A DNA stretch of 64,000 nucleotides. Origin: Dactylorhiza incarnata. Lineage: Eukaryota > Streptophyta > Magnoliopsida > Asparagales > Orchidaceae. The notes beneath the pieces were generated by a model. That model saw nothing but the letters and a program-made list of their open reading frames with translations. It did no database searches and was not told the origin of the DNA. The stretch covers positions 23,046,001 to 23,110,000 of the forward strand of contig JAWHQI010000004.1 in assembly GCA_033032865.1 (NCBI GenBank), written 5' to 3'. Positions 1 through 10,789 of the stretch are shown one piece after another (the stretch's first letter is position 1; every line of letters begins with the position of its first letter). The translations under genes were made by a program, and so were the position numbers.

Positions 1-938
1 TAGGAAACTTCTAATTGCTTTTACGTTTGTTGGAGGGGGGAGTTTTTCAATTACTTCGAACTTGGCCCTATCGACCTCGATCCCCTTGCACAAAATTTTA
101 TGGCCAAGGACTAATCCCTCTTTGACCATAAAATGGCATTTCTCCCAATTAAGCACTAAATTTGTTTCCTCACATCGCTGCAACACGCGCTCGAGATTTT
201 TTAAACAGTTTTTAAATGAGTTTCCGTACACGGAGAAGTCAAACATAAACACTTCCATCACCTCCTCTACTAACTCGTCAAATATTGCCAGCATACATCT
301 TTGGAATGTAGCTGGCGCATTGCAAAGACCGAATGGCATCCTTCGATAAGCGAAGGTGCCAAAGGGACAAGTGAAAGTGGTTTTCTCTTGGTCGTCGGGC
401 GAGATCGGGATTTGGAAATATCCAGACAAACCATCGAGAAAACAGTAGTAGGAGTGACCCGAAAGGCGCTCTAAAATTTGGTCGATAAATGTTAGAGGGA
501 AGTGATCCTTATGGGTGGCATCATTTAGTTTCCGATAGTCGATGCACATCCGCCAACCCGTAACAGTACTGGTTGGGATCAATTCATTATTATCATTTGC
601 AACTACCGTGACGCCAACTTTCTTTGGCACGACTTGTACTGGGCTAACCCAAGTACTGTCCAATATCGGGTAGATGATTCCCGCGTCCAGAAGTTTTTTA
701 ACTTCGGCCTTAACGAATTCTTTCATGTTCGGGTTTAGTCGTCGTTGAGGCTGGACCGAGTTGCGGGAATTTTCTTCGACAAAGATTTTATGCGTGCAGA
801 AAGAAGGGCTTATACCCTTAATATCCGATAATTGCCACGCAATTCCGTGGCGGTGATTTCTTAAAACTATAGTCAACTCAGAGATTTCTGAGTTGCTAAG
901 ATCGGATGAAACGATGACAGGTAGCTTAGAATCTTTTT
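1..938 (-). pseudogene. Element A reverse transcriptase, partial
   Basis: The minus strand reads as a Ty3/gypsy reverse transcriptase closely matching element B at 50140-51060, with recognisable CIDYRKLN, FTCPFGTFAYRRMPFGL and VLNWEKCHFM blocks. The frame is separated from the upstream protease by a one-base loss in a C-run near 960. The catalytic motif, FMDD in copy B, reads FMFD here (near 245-260), so one of the two metal-binding aspartates is gone and the enzyme should be inactive. The gene runs off the left edge before RNase H. Confidence 0.85.
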
Positions 939-1715
939 CTAAAAACAAATACTGGAGGTGAGGGGGAGTTGTTTTAACTCTAATTCGGGTGGTTCTTCAT
1001 AAGAAGTTTTAATTTTCAATTTTTCTAGAAATAACGGTTCGGGTGGTGTGGGGTGAGAAACTTCTTCTTCAACATAAAGGAGCTCTACGGGCTCAGAAAC
1101 ACTACTTGTCGATGAAACTAACTCGAGGGATGAATCGAACTCACAACACTCTTCTAAGTAAAAACACGAGTCGTCGTTTTCTAATGTGTTCCGCATCGAG
1201 GAATTTATGCCGAAAGTAACTTCATCGTCTCCAACCCGTAGGAGGAGCTTTCCGTTACTTACGTCTATAATAGCGCGGGAGGTGGAAAGGAAGGGGCGGC
1301 CGAGTATGAGGGGTACTTCGGCATCCTCTTCGATGTCAAGAATGACAAAATCCACCGGGAAGATGAATTTGTCAACCTTGACGAGCACGTCCTCCACTAT
1401 TCCTATCGGATATTTTAAAGAATGATCCGCTAATTGAATACTTATTCGAGTGGGCCTTGGATTTCCTAGACCTAGATTTTTGAACAAAGAAAATCGCATC
1501 AGGTTGATGCTTGCTCCAAGATCCGCTAAGGCGTGTTTTACTAACGAATTGCCAAATAGACATGGGATGGAAAACCGTCCCGGGTCATTTGCTTTTTTAG
1601 GCAATTTGTTTAGCACAACCGCGGAGCATTCTGCGTTTAAAGAAATATGCGAAATATCTTCTAATTTTTTCTTATTGGAGAGCAACTCCTTAAGATATTT
1701 CGTATATTTAGGCAT
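939..1715 (-). pseudogene. Element A aspartic protease region of gag-pol
   Basis: A 258-residue open stretch holds a retropepsin-like domain. The active-site motif is ALADLGASINLM at about residues 64-75, where DLG replaces the usual DTG. The flap and C-terminal part (VPLILGRPFLSTSRA) lies near residues 134-148. DLGAS is normal for Athila-type elements, so the change alone does not mean loss of activity. The C-terminal 60 residues are acidic and lead into the reverse transcriptase, but a frameshift at about 960 ends the frame early. The homologue in B is 49357-50046. Between this and gag (1716-1964) lies low-complexity linker coding remnant. Confidence 0.85.
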
Positions 1716-1964
1716 TTGAGAGATAACCTCGCAGAAAGGTACATTAATATGGATTTATTTTAAAACATCTAAATTTTTTTTATAATTTTTTTCTGCACAC
1801 TCATTTTTAAATTTAGATGGATACGGAATATTAGAAATAGGAGCGCACGGATTTAAATTAGAAGCGTGCGGAGCTGAAAGAGAAGCGTGCGGAACTAACG
1901 TAGCGGGCAAATTCGAAGATAAATTAAGAGTAGGAGGAGGAGAGGGAGTTACCTTGGGTTCGTC

Positions 1965-4026
1965 CTATTTTTGAACCACCTCCTTCCCACTTCGGAGTGT
2001 AATCGCGTGCGCTCTCTCCTTTGGATTTTGCTCTGTATTTCCTGGTAGTGCTCCTTGTTGATGCTCAGAAATCATCTTTGTGAGCTGGCCCACTTGATTC
2101 TCTAAATTTTTGATCGATCCGGTAAGGTTCCGAATGTTCGTTTCATTTGTAGCAACATATTTTGCAAAAACCTCTTCGAGCGGAGAGAGTTTTTGCTGTT
2201 GCAGTGGAAAACCGGGTGGATTAAAATTTTGAGAAATCAAATTTGGAGGCGGAGTTAAGTTATGAAGTTGATTGGGGGGAGGTTGATTTAAATTCATAAG
2301 ACGCTGAGCATTTCCTTGGTTGCTCCACGAGAAATTCGGATGATTCCTATAACCCACATTGTATGTGTTGTTATACGGAGCGGTGTTTGGGTTATAGGAA
2401 GGTTGAGGCGAATTTCCCATGTAGTCAACCTGTTCTTCAATTAAAATGTTATTAGCCCAAGGAGGAGTGGCGGAGGAAGCAGACATCTCCGCCACTTGCT
2501 TTGTTAAGCGCTCAACTTGTAAAGCCAAATTTGCATTAGCGTCTATTTCAAAAATTCTGGTCTGCTTATTAGGCCGCGCTCAGGGCATGTTCCATTGGTA
2601 CGCATTTGTGGCCATCTCTTCGAAAAGCTCTTGAGCGGTGACCAGGGTTTTGTTATTTAATGTCCCCCCGAAGGCCGCATCAATCATTTGCCTCGTTTGG
2701 AGATTTAAGCCATTATAAAATATTTGTACTTGTTGCCAAGTGGCAAGTGCATGGTGAGGGCATCGACGCAAAAGCTCCTTGAAGCGCTCCCATGTGTCAT
2801 AGAGAGTTTCCGAGTCAATTTGCATGAACGACACAATATCCGTGCGCAATTTAGCGGTCTTTAAAGGCGGGAAATATTTATTGAGAAATTTTTCCGCCAT
2901 TTCGGCTCATGTAGTGATGGATCCCCTAGGTAGGGAGCCCAGCCACTGCTTGGCCTTAGACCGCAGAGAAAAAGGAAAAAGACGTAATCGAATGGCGTCA
3001 TCAGTGACGCCATTGATTTTAAAAGTATCGCAAATTTCAAGAAAGTATGAAATATGCGAATTAGGATCCTCGTCCGGTTGACCATCGAAGGTCACCGATT
3101 ATTGCACCATTTGTATAATGCTGGACTTGATCTCAAAATTATTGTTCGCCACCATAGGGCGAATAATACTTGACTGTGTGCCTTCCAAATTTGGCTGCGG
3201 ATAATAGGACATGGTCCGTTGCGCGTCCTCATTAGGATTTGGCTCGTTAAGATTAGGGGTCTGTTTGGGAGAGCTCTGGCGGCTGGAGAAGCTCTTTCTC
3301 AGCCGCCAGAGCTATTAATTTTCTGTTTGGGAGAGAGCGCTCTGCAGAAAGCTGCTCTTCAAAGAGCTGCTTTTTGGCTCTTCGAAAATCTACCCGAGGG
3401 CAGCTTTTCGGCTCTCTCAAAATAGATTTCTCGCCAAGCGCTCTCCCGATCCCCTCCTCGCGATTCTCCGCTCGCGACATTTCCGTCGTTTAGGGTTCCT
3501 CCGGCGAAAATCCCGTGATCATTCCTCCTCCGGCGAGGTCTCCCCCTCCTTCTACCTCCGGCGAGCCCGATCTCCGGCGAGCCCGCTCACGCCCGGATCT
3601 CCGGATCTTCTCCTCCCTCCCACCGGCGAGCCCGCTCCCACCTGGATCTCCTGATTTTCTCCTCCCTCCCACCGGCGAGCCCGATCCCGCCCAGATCTCG
3701 CTCCAGCGATCCCGAATCGCTCCCCAAACACTCTGCAAAGCGCACTTCATCACAGAACACCCAAACACTCTGCAGCTTTTCAAAACTGCTCCCCAGAGAG
3801 CTATTTTAAAACAGCTCTATCCGGACAGCAGCTTTTCAATCCGCCAGAGCTGTCCCAAACAGACCCTAGGAGGATTAAGATTATGATCCATATTCGCTGC
3901 ATTAGTGTCCCCGATCGACTCTTCGGATTCTACTTGATTTTCCTGATCACGAGAACGGCGGTGCCTCAAAAAGGTTCGCTCGATCTCCGGATCAAAAGGA
4001 ATAATCGAAGTGCTACCGCAGGTCAT
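1965..4026 (-). pseudogene. Element A gag, broken by stops and a MITE
   Basis: The start is the MTCGS... ATG at 4026, which aligns with the intact gag start of B at 47400. Coding text runs to 3867, is interrupted by the MITE (3256-3866), and resumes at 3255. The capsid-type retrotransposon gag domain (LFPFSLRSKAKQWLGSLPRG, near 3000-2925) is followed by TGA at 2909-2907, where copy B has TGG. Another stop lies at about 2580. The frame then continues at 2528-1965 with a Gln/Pro/Asn-rich region and a short coiled coil (VERLTKQVAEM; IKNLENQVGQLTKMI). No CCHC knuckle is visible. The stops and the insertion make it non-functional. Confidence 0.85.
3256..3866. mobile_element. MITE-like DNA transposon inserted in gag of A
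   Basis: About 610 bp are absent from the homologous gag of B. The ends form an inverted repeat: GGGGTCTGTTTGGGA at the left, complementary to TCCCAAACAGACCC at the right. The match extends inward over AGCTCTGGCGG with one mismatch and a one-base difference. Flanking trinucleotides are TTA (left) and CTA (right), compatible with a degraded 3-bp TWA-type duplication as in PIF/Harbinger Tourist-like MITEs. GGGTCTGTTTGG-type ends also occur in hAT MITEs, so the superfamily is uncertain. The left end carries a second hairpin (AGCTCTGGCGGCTG pairing about 15 nt on). The interior is GC-rich with repeated CCGGCGAGCCCG units and encodes nothing recognisable. Confidence 0.75.
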
Positions 4027-4160
4027 ACACTAAAAAGAGAAGAAAGGAAGAGGAAAAACTAATTTTTTTTTTATTTTTGAAATTTAGAAAAAGCAAAATA
4101 AAATAAAAAGAAGCATGATAAAATTAATAGCTATCCTCTTTTCAAAATATCTACGCAAAG

Positions 4161-4178
4161 TCCCCGGCAACGACGCCA
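4161..4178 (-). other. Primer binding site of A (tRNA-Asp)
   Basis: The minus strand reads TGGCGTCGTTGCCGGGGA, complementary to the 3' end of plant tRNA-Asp with one mismatch. It lies seven bases inside the LTR edge. The spacing and primer match elements B, C, E and F. Confidence 0.88.
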
Positions 4179-4185
4179 AAAAACT

Positions 4186-5457
4186 TGATATACGAAATTC
4201 GTTGTTTTGAAATTAAGTGAAGGTTTGAAGATTTTCTCCTAAACTATATCTGATTAAGGAAAGTGTACCTTATCGTCTATAGTATAGGATATTTAGGAAT
4301 ATCAAGGTCGTATTCCATGGGGCGCGTTGATTACTTCTACTTCGAGGAAAATCACCATTATCTTATCGATGAAATTTTGAGGTTTTTTTTGCTTAACTAA
4401 AAAGAGAAAATTTGCAAGCTAAATGAGAAGATTAAACATTGCATGAAAGGAGAGAAAAATTAACATTACATGAAAAAGAAATTACTATGGAGAAAGAGAA
4501 CATGAAAGAGAGCAAACTAAATTTTATTGAAAACCAAAATGATTACAAGCTTAAGAAGAGATTACAAGCTAGGAAATGAAGGTTACAAACTTTAATTAAC
4601 TAGTGCATGAAAGAAATAAAAACTAGTACAATACATGAAAAGGAGAACATGAAAGCTTAAGGAAAAACATGAACATGAACATGAAAAGCTCACTAACAGC
4701 TCTAGCAGCACCTCCCTCACTCCCAAAATTCTGACCCCTGGACTCAAGGAGAGCCTCAAAATTTATAGGCAAAAAATTCAAGTTACACGCCCTCGGTCAC
4801 GGGCGTGACCTAGGGCGTGTAAACATTACTGACATCAGATCTGACAGTGGCGTGGACTTTGCGTGACGGCTGGAGAAATTCAGACATTGCACGCCCGTGT
4901 AACTTGGGTCACGGGCGTGACTATGGACGGCTTCATTAAATGCAGCGTGGGCTGGATTGCGGCGGCGGCGTGCAGAGATTATGCGGGAAAGTCATGGGCG
5001 TGACATTGGGGTCACGGGCGTGACATTTTGGATCACGGGCCTGTACGTGGGCGGCGCCAATTAATGCAGCTCAGACTTCGTCGAACGCAGGGGGCAAAGC
5101 TTTCGTCGAACGGCAGGGGCAAAACTTTTGTCGAACGGCAGGGGCAAAGCTTTCGTCAAACGGCAGGGGCAAAACTTTCGTCGAACTGCAGGGGCAAATC
5201 GTTCATCGAACGGAGCTCCACTTTTGTCGAACGCAGATCTTTAGGTTACACGCCCTTGGTCACGGGCGTGACTGAGGGCGTGACTTGTGATTTTCTCAAA
5301 TTTTCCCCAAAATTTTGCAAAAATAAAAGTAAACTATATTTAGAACAGAAATTATAAAAGAAGCAATTTTAAACTAAAATATAAATAATATTTGAAATTT
5401 TTAAATTAAAACTAAACTAAATACAATATTAAAAATACGCATAAATACTACTCATCA
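4186..5457 (-). repeat. 5' LTR of element A
   Basis: The LTR is 1272 bp. On the minus strand it begins TGATGAGTAGTATT and ends CGTATATCA, directly followed by AG, a T-run and the primer site. It is a reverse-complement match of the interrupted LTR of B. A TATA-like CTATAAATTTT on the minus strand lies near 4770-4760. It carries long palindromes built on GGTCACGGGCGTGACC (for example around 4787-4822 and 5240-5280) and a short tandem array of TTCGTCGAA-type units. Confidence 0.88.
5076..5230. repeat. About 25-bp tandem repeat inside LTR of A
   Basis: The unit TCGAACGGCAGGGGCAAAAC (plus TTTCG) repeats at about 25-bp spacing, with TCGAA cores near 5081, 5106, 5131, 5156 (as TCAAA) and 5181, and a last irregular one near 5216. 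Each unit holds the near-palindrome TTCGTCGAA. The corresponding stretch of the B LTR carries the same core in 47-bp units, so the array has reorganised between copies. Confidence 0.8.
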
Positions 5458-5632
5458 GGTATTCTTATGTAGATGTTCACAACTTCTGTGTTGTTTTAAA
5501 TGTTTCCGCTGTGATTATTCTGAGTTTTGAGTTTGGTATTTTCTATATCACTTTTTTATACTAAAGCTGGGGTGATTATATGATGTGGGGTCCCGGCCAG
5601 ACCTATAATATATAGTCATTATAGGGGAGGTG
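5458..5632. other. Spacer between the LTRs of A and B
   Basis: These 175 bp separate two head-to-head Athila-like 5' LTRs. I recognise no gene or known repeat. It is AT-rich with one GC-rich patch (TGGGGTCCCGGCCAGACC). It could be pre-existing host or repeat DNA into which one or both elements inserted. Confidence 0.5.
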
Positions 5633-6687
5633 TGATAGTAGTATTTATGCGTATTTTAATTATAGTATTTAGTTTAGTTTTAATTTAAAATTGCAAATAT
5701 TATTTATATTTTAGTTTAAAATCACTTCTTTTATAATTTCTGTTCTAAATGTAGTTTTAATTTTATTTTTGCCGAATTTTGGGAAAAATTGGAAAAAATC
5801 ACAAATCACGCCCGTGACCAAGGGCGTGTGACCTAAAAGCTCTCTGCCCCTGCGTTCGACGAAATTGGAGCTGAGTTCGATGAAAGAACTCTGCCCCTGC
5901 GTTCGACGAAATTGGAGCTTAGTTCGACGAAAGATCTCTGCCCCTACGTTCGACGAAATTGGAGCTGAGTTCGACGAAAGATCTCTGCCCCTGCGTTCGA
6001 CGAAATTGGAGCTGAGTTCGACGAACACTCTCTGCCCCTGCGTTCGACGAAGCTTGAGCTGAGTTCGACGAACGCGCTCTGCCCCTGAGTTCGACGAACG
6101 CTCTCTATCGAATAGTTGACCCAAGTCATGCCTGTGACCAAGTAGTCACGCCCGTGACCCCGCGTGATCCCTGCTCCCTGCCGCGCCAAATTCAAGCCCA
6201 TGCAGCGCCGAATTCAAGCCCATGCCGCGTCGAATTTAAGCCGCACAAGTACACGCCCGTGACCCAAGTTACACTGGCATGTAATGTCCAAATTTCTCCC
6301 GCCGTCACGCAAAGTCCACTCCACTGTCAGATGCAATGTCATCAATGTTTACACGCCCTAGGTCACGCCCGTGACCCTAGGTCACGCATGTGACCGAGGG
6401 CGTATAACTTGACATTTTTGTCTATAAATTCAGAGGCTCTCCCTTGAGTTGGAAGTTCAGAAATTTAGAGAGGGGAGTTACTGTTAGAGCTGTTAGTGAA
6501 CTTTTTCAATGCTTTTTTATGTCTTTCAATTTCATGTTCTCTTTCTTTTCTTTTTCATGTGATGTACTAGTTTTTATTTCTTTCATGCACTAGTTAATTA
6601 AAGCTTGTAACCTTAATTTCCTAGCTTTGTAATCTCTTTTCAAGCTTGTAATAGTTTTTGGTTTTCAATAAAATTAAGTTTGGTCTC
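5633..6687 (+). repeat. 5' LTR of element B, first part
   Basis: It starts TGATAGTAGTATTTATGCG and follows the reverse complement of LTR A up to the point where C inserted. A TATA-like box (GTCTATAAATTCAG) lies near 6419-6432. Palindromes with GGTCACGCCCGTGACC cores occur around 5800-5830, 6130-6160 and 6350-6405. The break has a 5-bp TSD: ctctc at 46881-46885 and gtctc (one change) at 6683-6687. Confidence 0.88.
5844..6125. repeat. 47-bp tandem repeat in LTR of B
   Basis: Six units begin with CTGCCCCTGCG at 5844, 5891, 5938, 5985, 6032 and 6079, exactly 47 bp apart. Each holds two TTCGACGAA-type near-palindromes, so the array contains about twelve of them. The units are very similar, with scattered single-base differences. 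Confidence 0.9.
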
Positions 6688-8217
6688 TGATAAGGATTTT
6701 ATATAGTTTTAAAAATAATTCCAACTAACATCCCGATGTAGGCAAGTGTACCTATCGAAAATATAGTATAGGAAGGATGTCGTATTTTCCCGAGGCCTGT
6801 TGAGTAATCTTACTCACGTAAATTAATATTATTTTATCGAAAAAATATTTAAAAGGTTTTTATAAAAGAAATAATAAAAGAAAGGAAACATTTGATCGAG
6901 AATCCTTCTTAAGTAAAATACTTCGTACATCTAGAATTCATAAGAAAAATTGACCATGGAGGTTCCCAAAATATGATAGAGCCTCTCTCGAGAGAACTAC
7001 CACCTAACCTTAGGTTGATCGATTAAGACCCCTCGGCCATTCGAAACCCCTAAGCTTGCTTTATGCGGTGAGCCCCACTATTGGATTTGACTCCAATCCG
7101 GAAGATTTGTGTCACCCTCTCTCGAGGAATGCATGTAAATTTTTTTTATCTTTGAGTGATCTCCACGTTTGCATGGATCTCTCGATCACTAGCATACGGA
7201 TCTTAGATTGAGAAACATATTCGCGACATATGAATTTGAAACAATTAAATTCAAAGATAAATCCTAGTTTTCCAAAACTAAACTATGAATAAGAGATTAC
7301 GAAATATTAAAGCTTAAGAATTCATCTGATCAAATGCTATGAAATTTAGCTTAACATAATTGAGAAGAAAGACATTTTTTATTTCTATGTAAAGAAAAGT
7401 ACAATTGCAAGTAAATTAAATCTAAGCTAGGAATTAAAAAGACAAGACATAAAATAAAGTTACACTAAGAAAAATGCAGAAAAACAATACTAGAAATAAT
7501 CCAAACTAAGCATGGACTGGATCCCATTCACTTTGGCAGCAGCTGGCTTTTATAGGAAGAAAATTGGTGAGTCACGCCCTTGGTCACGCCCGTGACCAAG
7601 GGCGTGTAAGTTGCGTAACTACGTCTTGAAATCCCGAGAACGTTGGGGAAGAAAAACCGCCAAAATTAATCATCTCGACGGGTCACGGCCTAGGTCACAC
7701 CCGTGACCTAGGGCGTGTCTTGACCGAGTCAGGAAATGGAGGGAAACGACGCGATCTGGAGTTAATCTGGCAGTTGCGGGAGAGGTCACGCCGGTGACCA
7801 AGGGCGTGTAAGCTGGAACGGCTCGGCGGCGGAAACTGCTTGTATTGAATGCTTGCTGGGCGAGTCACGCCGGTGACCTGAAGGTCACGCCCTGCTGTCA
7901 CGCCTATGATAGGGGGCATGTAACTTTAATCTGACATGGCAATGTCTTCCGGGAGCTGAAGGCGGAGCACGACCGTGACCATGGTCACGCCCCCAGGTCA
8001 CGCTCGTGACCTGGGGCGTGTACTGAGTATTTTTGCAAATTTGTTATGGTATTTCCCATGAACACGGCTGTGGGCTTGAATTTGTTATTAGCAACCCCAG
8101 ATTACCTGAAAACACAAAATAAAGTAAATTAGATATATATTAAACTAAAATTATATAAAAACTAATTAATTACTTCTAAAATATTATATAAAAATAACTA
8201 TAAATAATGCACTATCA
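6688..8217 (-). repeat. 3' LTR of element C
   Basis: 1530 bp, TGATAAGG...CACTATCA on the plus strand, matching 45353-46880 with a few percent differences by eye. A minus-strand TATA-like CTATAAAAGCC lies near 7555-7545. Several palindromes of up to about 34 bp are built on GGTCACGCCCGTGACC (best example about 7573-7606), the same word as in LTRs A and B although the rest of the LTR differs. Confidence 0.92.
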
Positions 8218-9091
8218 AATACCCCCATACTTAAGCTTTTGTTATTCCAGAGCAAAACCAATTCACAAGTATGAGAATAAAATTTATATGACATTTCAAA
8301 AAAAATAAAAGAATTTACTCCTAATTATGCATTTAAAATTATACATGACTCATACATAAATGAGTTTTGAAATAAACTTTAGATTCATAAGAAATAAATC
8401 ATGATTCATAAGTTGACATGCGTAGAATAAAAATTAGTTTCAAAAATTCTCTAATTAAATTTTCATAAACAAAATTGTATTGAATTAAGCAAAATAATCT
8501 AAGATTAGAATTATAGAAACTTTAATTATCATTCGAAACTTTATAGAAAACCTAAAATATTAACTAAGCTCTCTTTTAAATATCTTGAATATGAAATGAT
8601 CTTGAATATCATCTCATTCCATGACATATGATCTTTTATATTTTTTTTATTTGCCAATCAAAAGGGTAAAGTAAAAGGAGGGGCTAGGGTTTAAAGGCTA
8701 TAAAATTTTCAAGATAACTATTTTGAGAGCATAGAAAATAAATTAAGTAATCTTTAAGAATCTATGAGTTAAAGTTAATATAATAAAAATCTAAAGATCT
8801 TAAGCACAATTGCTACAAAATTAATTCATGATATTTTAAGGAGAGAAAACAAAACTAAGAAATATTCTAATCAAATCAAAATAATGATAAATTCTTTAAA
8901 TCAAATTTATCTAAAAATTAAATCTAACAAATTATGAAGAGGCGCATAAAATAGAAAACACATAAAAAGAAAACTTTTGTTTTTTTAAAAGTCATATAAA
9001 TAAAAGCTCATAATATAAATTGGTTGGACTCAAATAAAAAGTAAGGAAGCATCTAATAATACAAATTTTATAAATCAATTTTGTTTAAATC
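8218..9091 (-). other. Internal non-coding part of C next to its 3' LTR, with PPT
   Basis: The minus strand has the purine tract TATGGGGGTATT directly before the LTR (8229-8218). The rest of the 874 bp is AT-rich and has no recognisable coding. It ends at the aaatc target site where D inserted (9087-9091 and 43690-43694). Confidence 0.75.
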
Positions 9092-10242
9092 TGTTGAAAC
9101 CGATTTCTCGGCCTCTTGTGAAGCTCGGGGCCCTCACCGAAATGAGGGGAAGCTAGCCCTTACTAATCCCTCGGAGAAGTAGACTGAAGACTAGGAAAAT
9201 GACTAAACCCTTAGTCGCAGCGAGGAGGTCCCTTCACTAACCCGGAAGATCGTTGAGCGCTTCCCCTCCCAAGCCAAAGCTGAGACTCGAGCACCTTGGA
9301 GAGCTAGAGAGCTAAACCAAAGTAACCAAGGGAAGAAGAAGCTCAGAGATCTGAGACTCCAATCCTCTCCTAAGGTGCCCATGAAGGTCTATTTATAGTT
9401 TTTTGCCCATGGTCTGTCAATAGAGGAAATCCGCCTTTTGGTTTTACTAATCACACCACAACTTGGCCTGCTAACAGCCAAACTCCGCTGTTGGAGAGGT
9501 TACCTGCAGACCACCAGGGGCTGGGGAGTAACTTCACCTCTTTAGTCTAGGGACCGAGCGGTTTATGAGAACATCACTCGCGAGAGAGGTGAGTTCGCCA
9601 AACAAAATTCGTCGACCGAAAAGATGAATTCGTCGAACGGATTTCGTCGAACGGAGAACGAAATTCATCGAACGCTGATCCGAGTTCGACGACTTCAACA
9701 AATGTTTGGCATTTGTCGATCGCTCTTTGACGTTCTGCCGAACCCTGAGACTTGGAAGGAAACCGACTCGCTTGCCCTCTCGCGAACGGCCGGCGAGTAC
9801 CTGGCTCGCTCGCCTTCTTGCGGACAGTTGGCGAATAACCGACTCGCTCGCCTTCTTGCGAACAGCCGGCGAGTACCTGACTCGCTCGCCTTTTTGCGAA
9901 TTGACCTTGAAGCTTGCGTTCGCGGGGATCTGACTTGCGCGCCTTCATGCGACTTCTTCAGCTGAGACAGGGTAGTAGTGGCCGTCGAGACGGCCATCTG
10001 TCTGAGAAGCAAATTTGTCGAATTGACATCGGGGTTCGTCGAACTCCGGGCTCCGTCGACCGTTGAGCTTGAGTAAAAGCGTCGACCGCTAAGCTGAGGC
10101 AGGATCGTGGAGCATTACTTGGATTTCGTCGAGCGCAACTTTGAACCTCTTCGTCGACAGCAGAATGTCGTTCGTCGAATGCAGGGAACACTTGTAAATT
10201 CTCTGTCCTTGTTCGCTTATAGGCGAATATCGGGGTTGTACA
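9092..10242 (-). repeat. 3' LTR of element D
   Basis: On the minus strand it runs TGTACAACC...GGTTTCAACA. A minus-strand TATA box (TATTTATA on plus, 9390-9397) is intact here. It is rich in CTCGC/GCGAG words and in TTCGTCGAACG near-palindromes (about 9605-9690 and 10010-10185). It differs from the other D LTR at roughly 5-7% of positions in the first 200 bp by eye. Confidence 0.93.
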
Positions 10243-10253
10243 CAATCCCCGCT
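10243..10253 (-). other. Polypurine tract of D
   Basis: The minus strand reads AGCGGGGATTG directly against the LTR start. The core GCGGGGATT is shared with element H (52361-52351), supporting common ancestry and the LTR boundary in H. Confidence 0.75.
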
Positions 10254-10359
10254 CTTCGCGAGGCTTTTTTAGGCTCGCGAAGAACCGTCCAACCACTGGT
10301 ATTCGCCGGTCCCTTTGGTGACATGGCGAGAATCTTTCAGTGGGCCCCATGTCCACCAC

Positions 10360-10367
10360 TATAAATA
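10360..10367 (+). promoter_or_regulatory. TATA box of antisense gene 1 in D
   Basis: TATAAATA lies on the plus strand about 80 bp before the ATG at 10441 and just inside the 3' LTR, at the same relative place as the TATA box in H (52442-52449). A pyrimidine-rich leader follows. Confidence 0.6.
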
Positions 10368-10789
10368 CCACTATCCCCGACCGTCATTCAAACTTTTTAT
10401 TCTTCTCTCTCTTTTCTTACTCGCCGCGAGCCTCAATGTGATGTCGAAAAAAGACAAAATGTTGGCTCGCCTGAAGGCCTCGCAAGCGGCCCAGAAGGGG
10501 AAAGCCGCCGCCATCGCCTTTTAGATTTCTCCGCGGCGCTCTCCGCCTCCTCCCTCCCTATAAATGGCAAAGGCCGTTCGGCGCGCGGCCGGCGGGGGTG
10601 GGTTTTCTTCTTCGCCGCACTCTCCCGATGACGGGCTCGCCTCGCAGGTATTATCGCCAAGCTCGCTGGTTTGATGTTCTTTCCTTTCAACCTTACTTAT
10701 CTTTTTCACAGAATGATCCCCCGGATGAGAGCGCCTCGGGAAGGCCAATCACAGAGACCCACCTCCCTTCTACGGATGGAGCTGACGCT

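Larger units (their letters stand above)
1..5457 (-). mobile_element. Element A: Athila-like Ty3/gypsy retrotransposon, 5' portion, decayed
   Basis: Read on the minus strand, the order is 5' LTR (5457-4186), tRNA-Asp primer site (4178-4161), gag, protease and reverse transcriptase. The left window edge cuts it inside the reverse transcriptase, so integrase and the 3' LTR are not visible. The protease motif ADLGASINLM, the tRNA-Asp primer and the gag type match the Athila branch. Several stops, a frameshift, a lost catalytic Asp and a MITE in gag show it is dead. It is the same family as element B and lies head to head with it, with only 175 bp between the two 5' LTRs. Confidence 0.9.

Noticed and set aside
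3515..3886. Pro/Ser-rich frame inside the MITE
   Set aside because: It is driven by GC-rich CCGGCGAGC repeats and lies across the MITE end into gag. No homologue is recognised.
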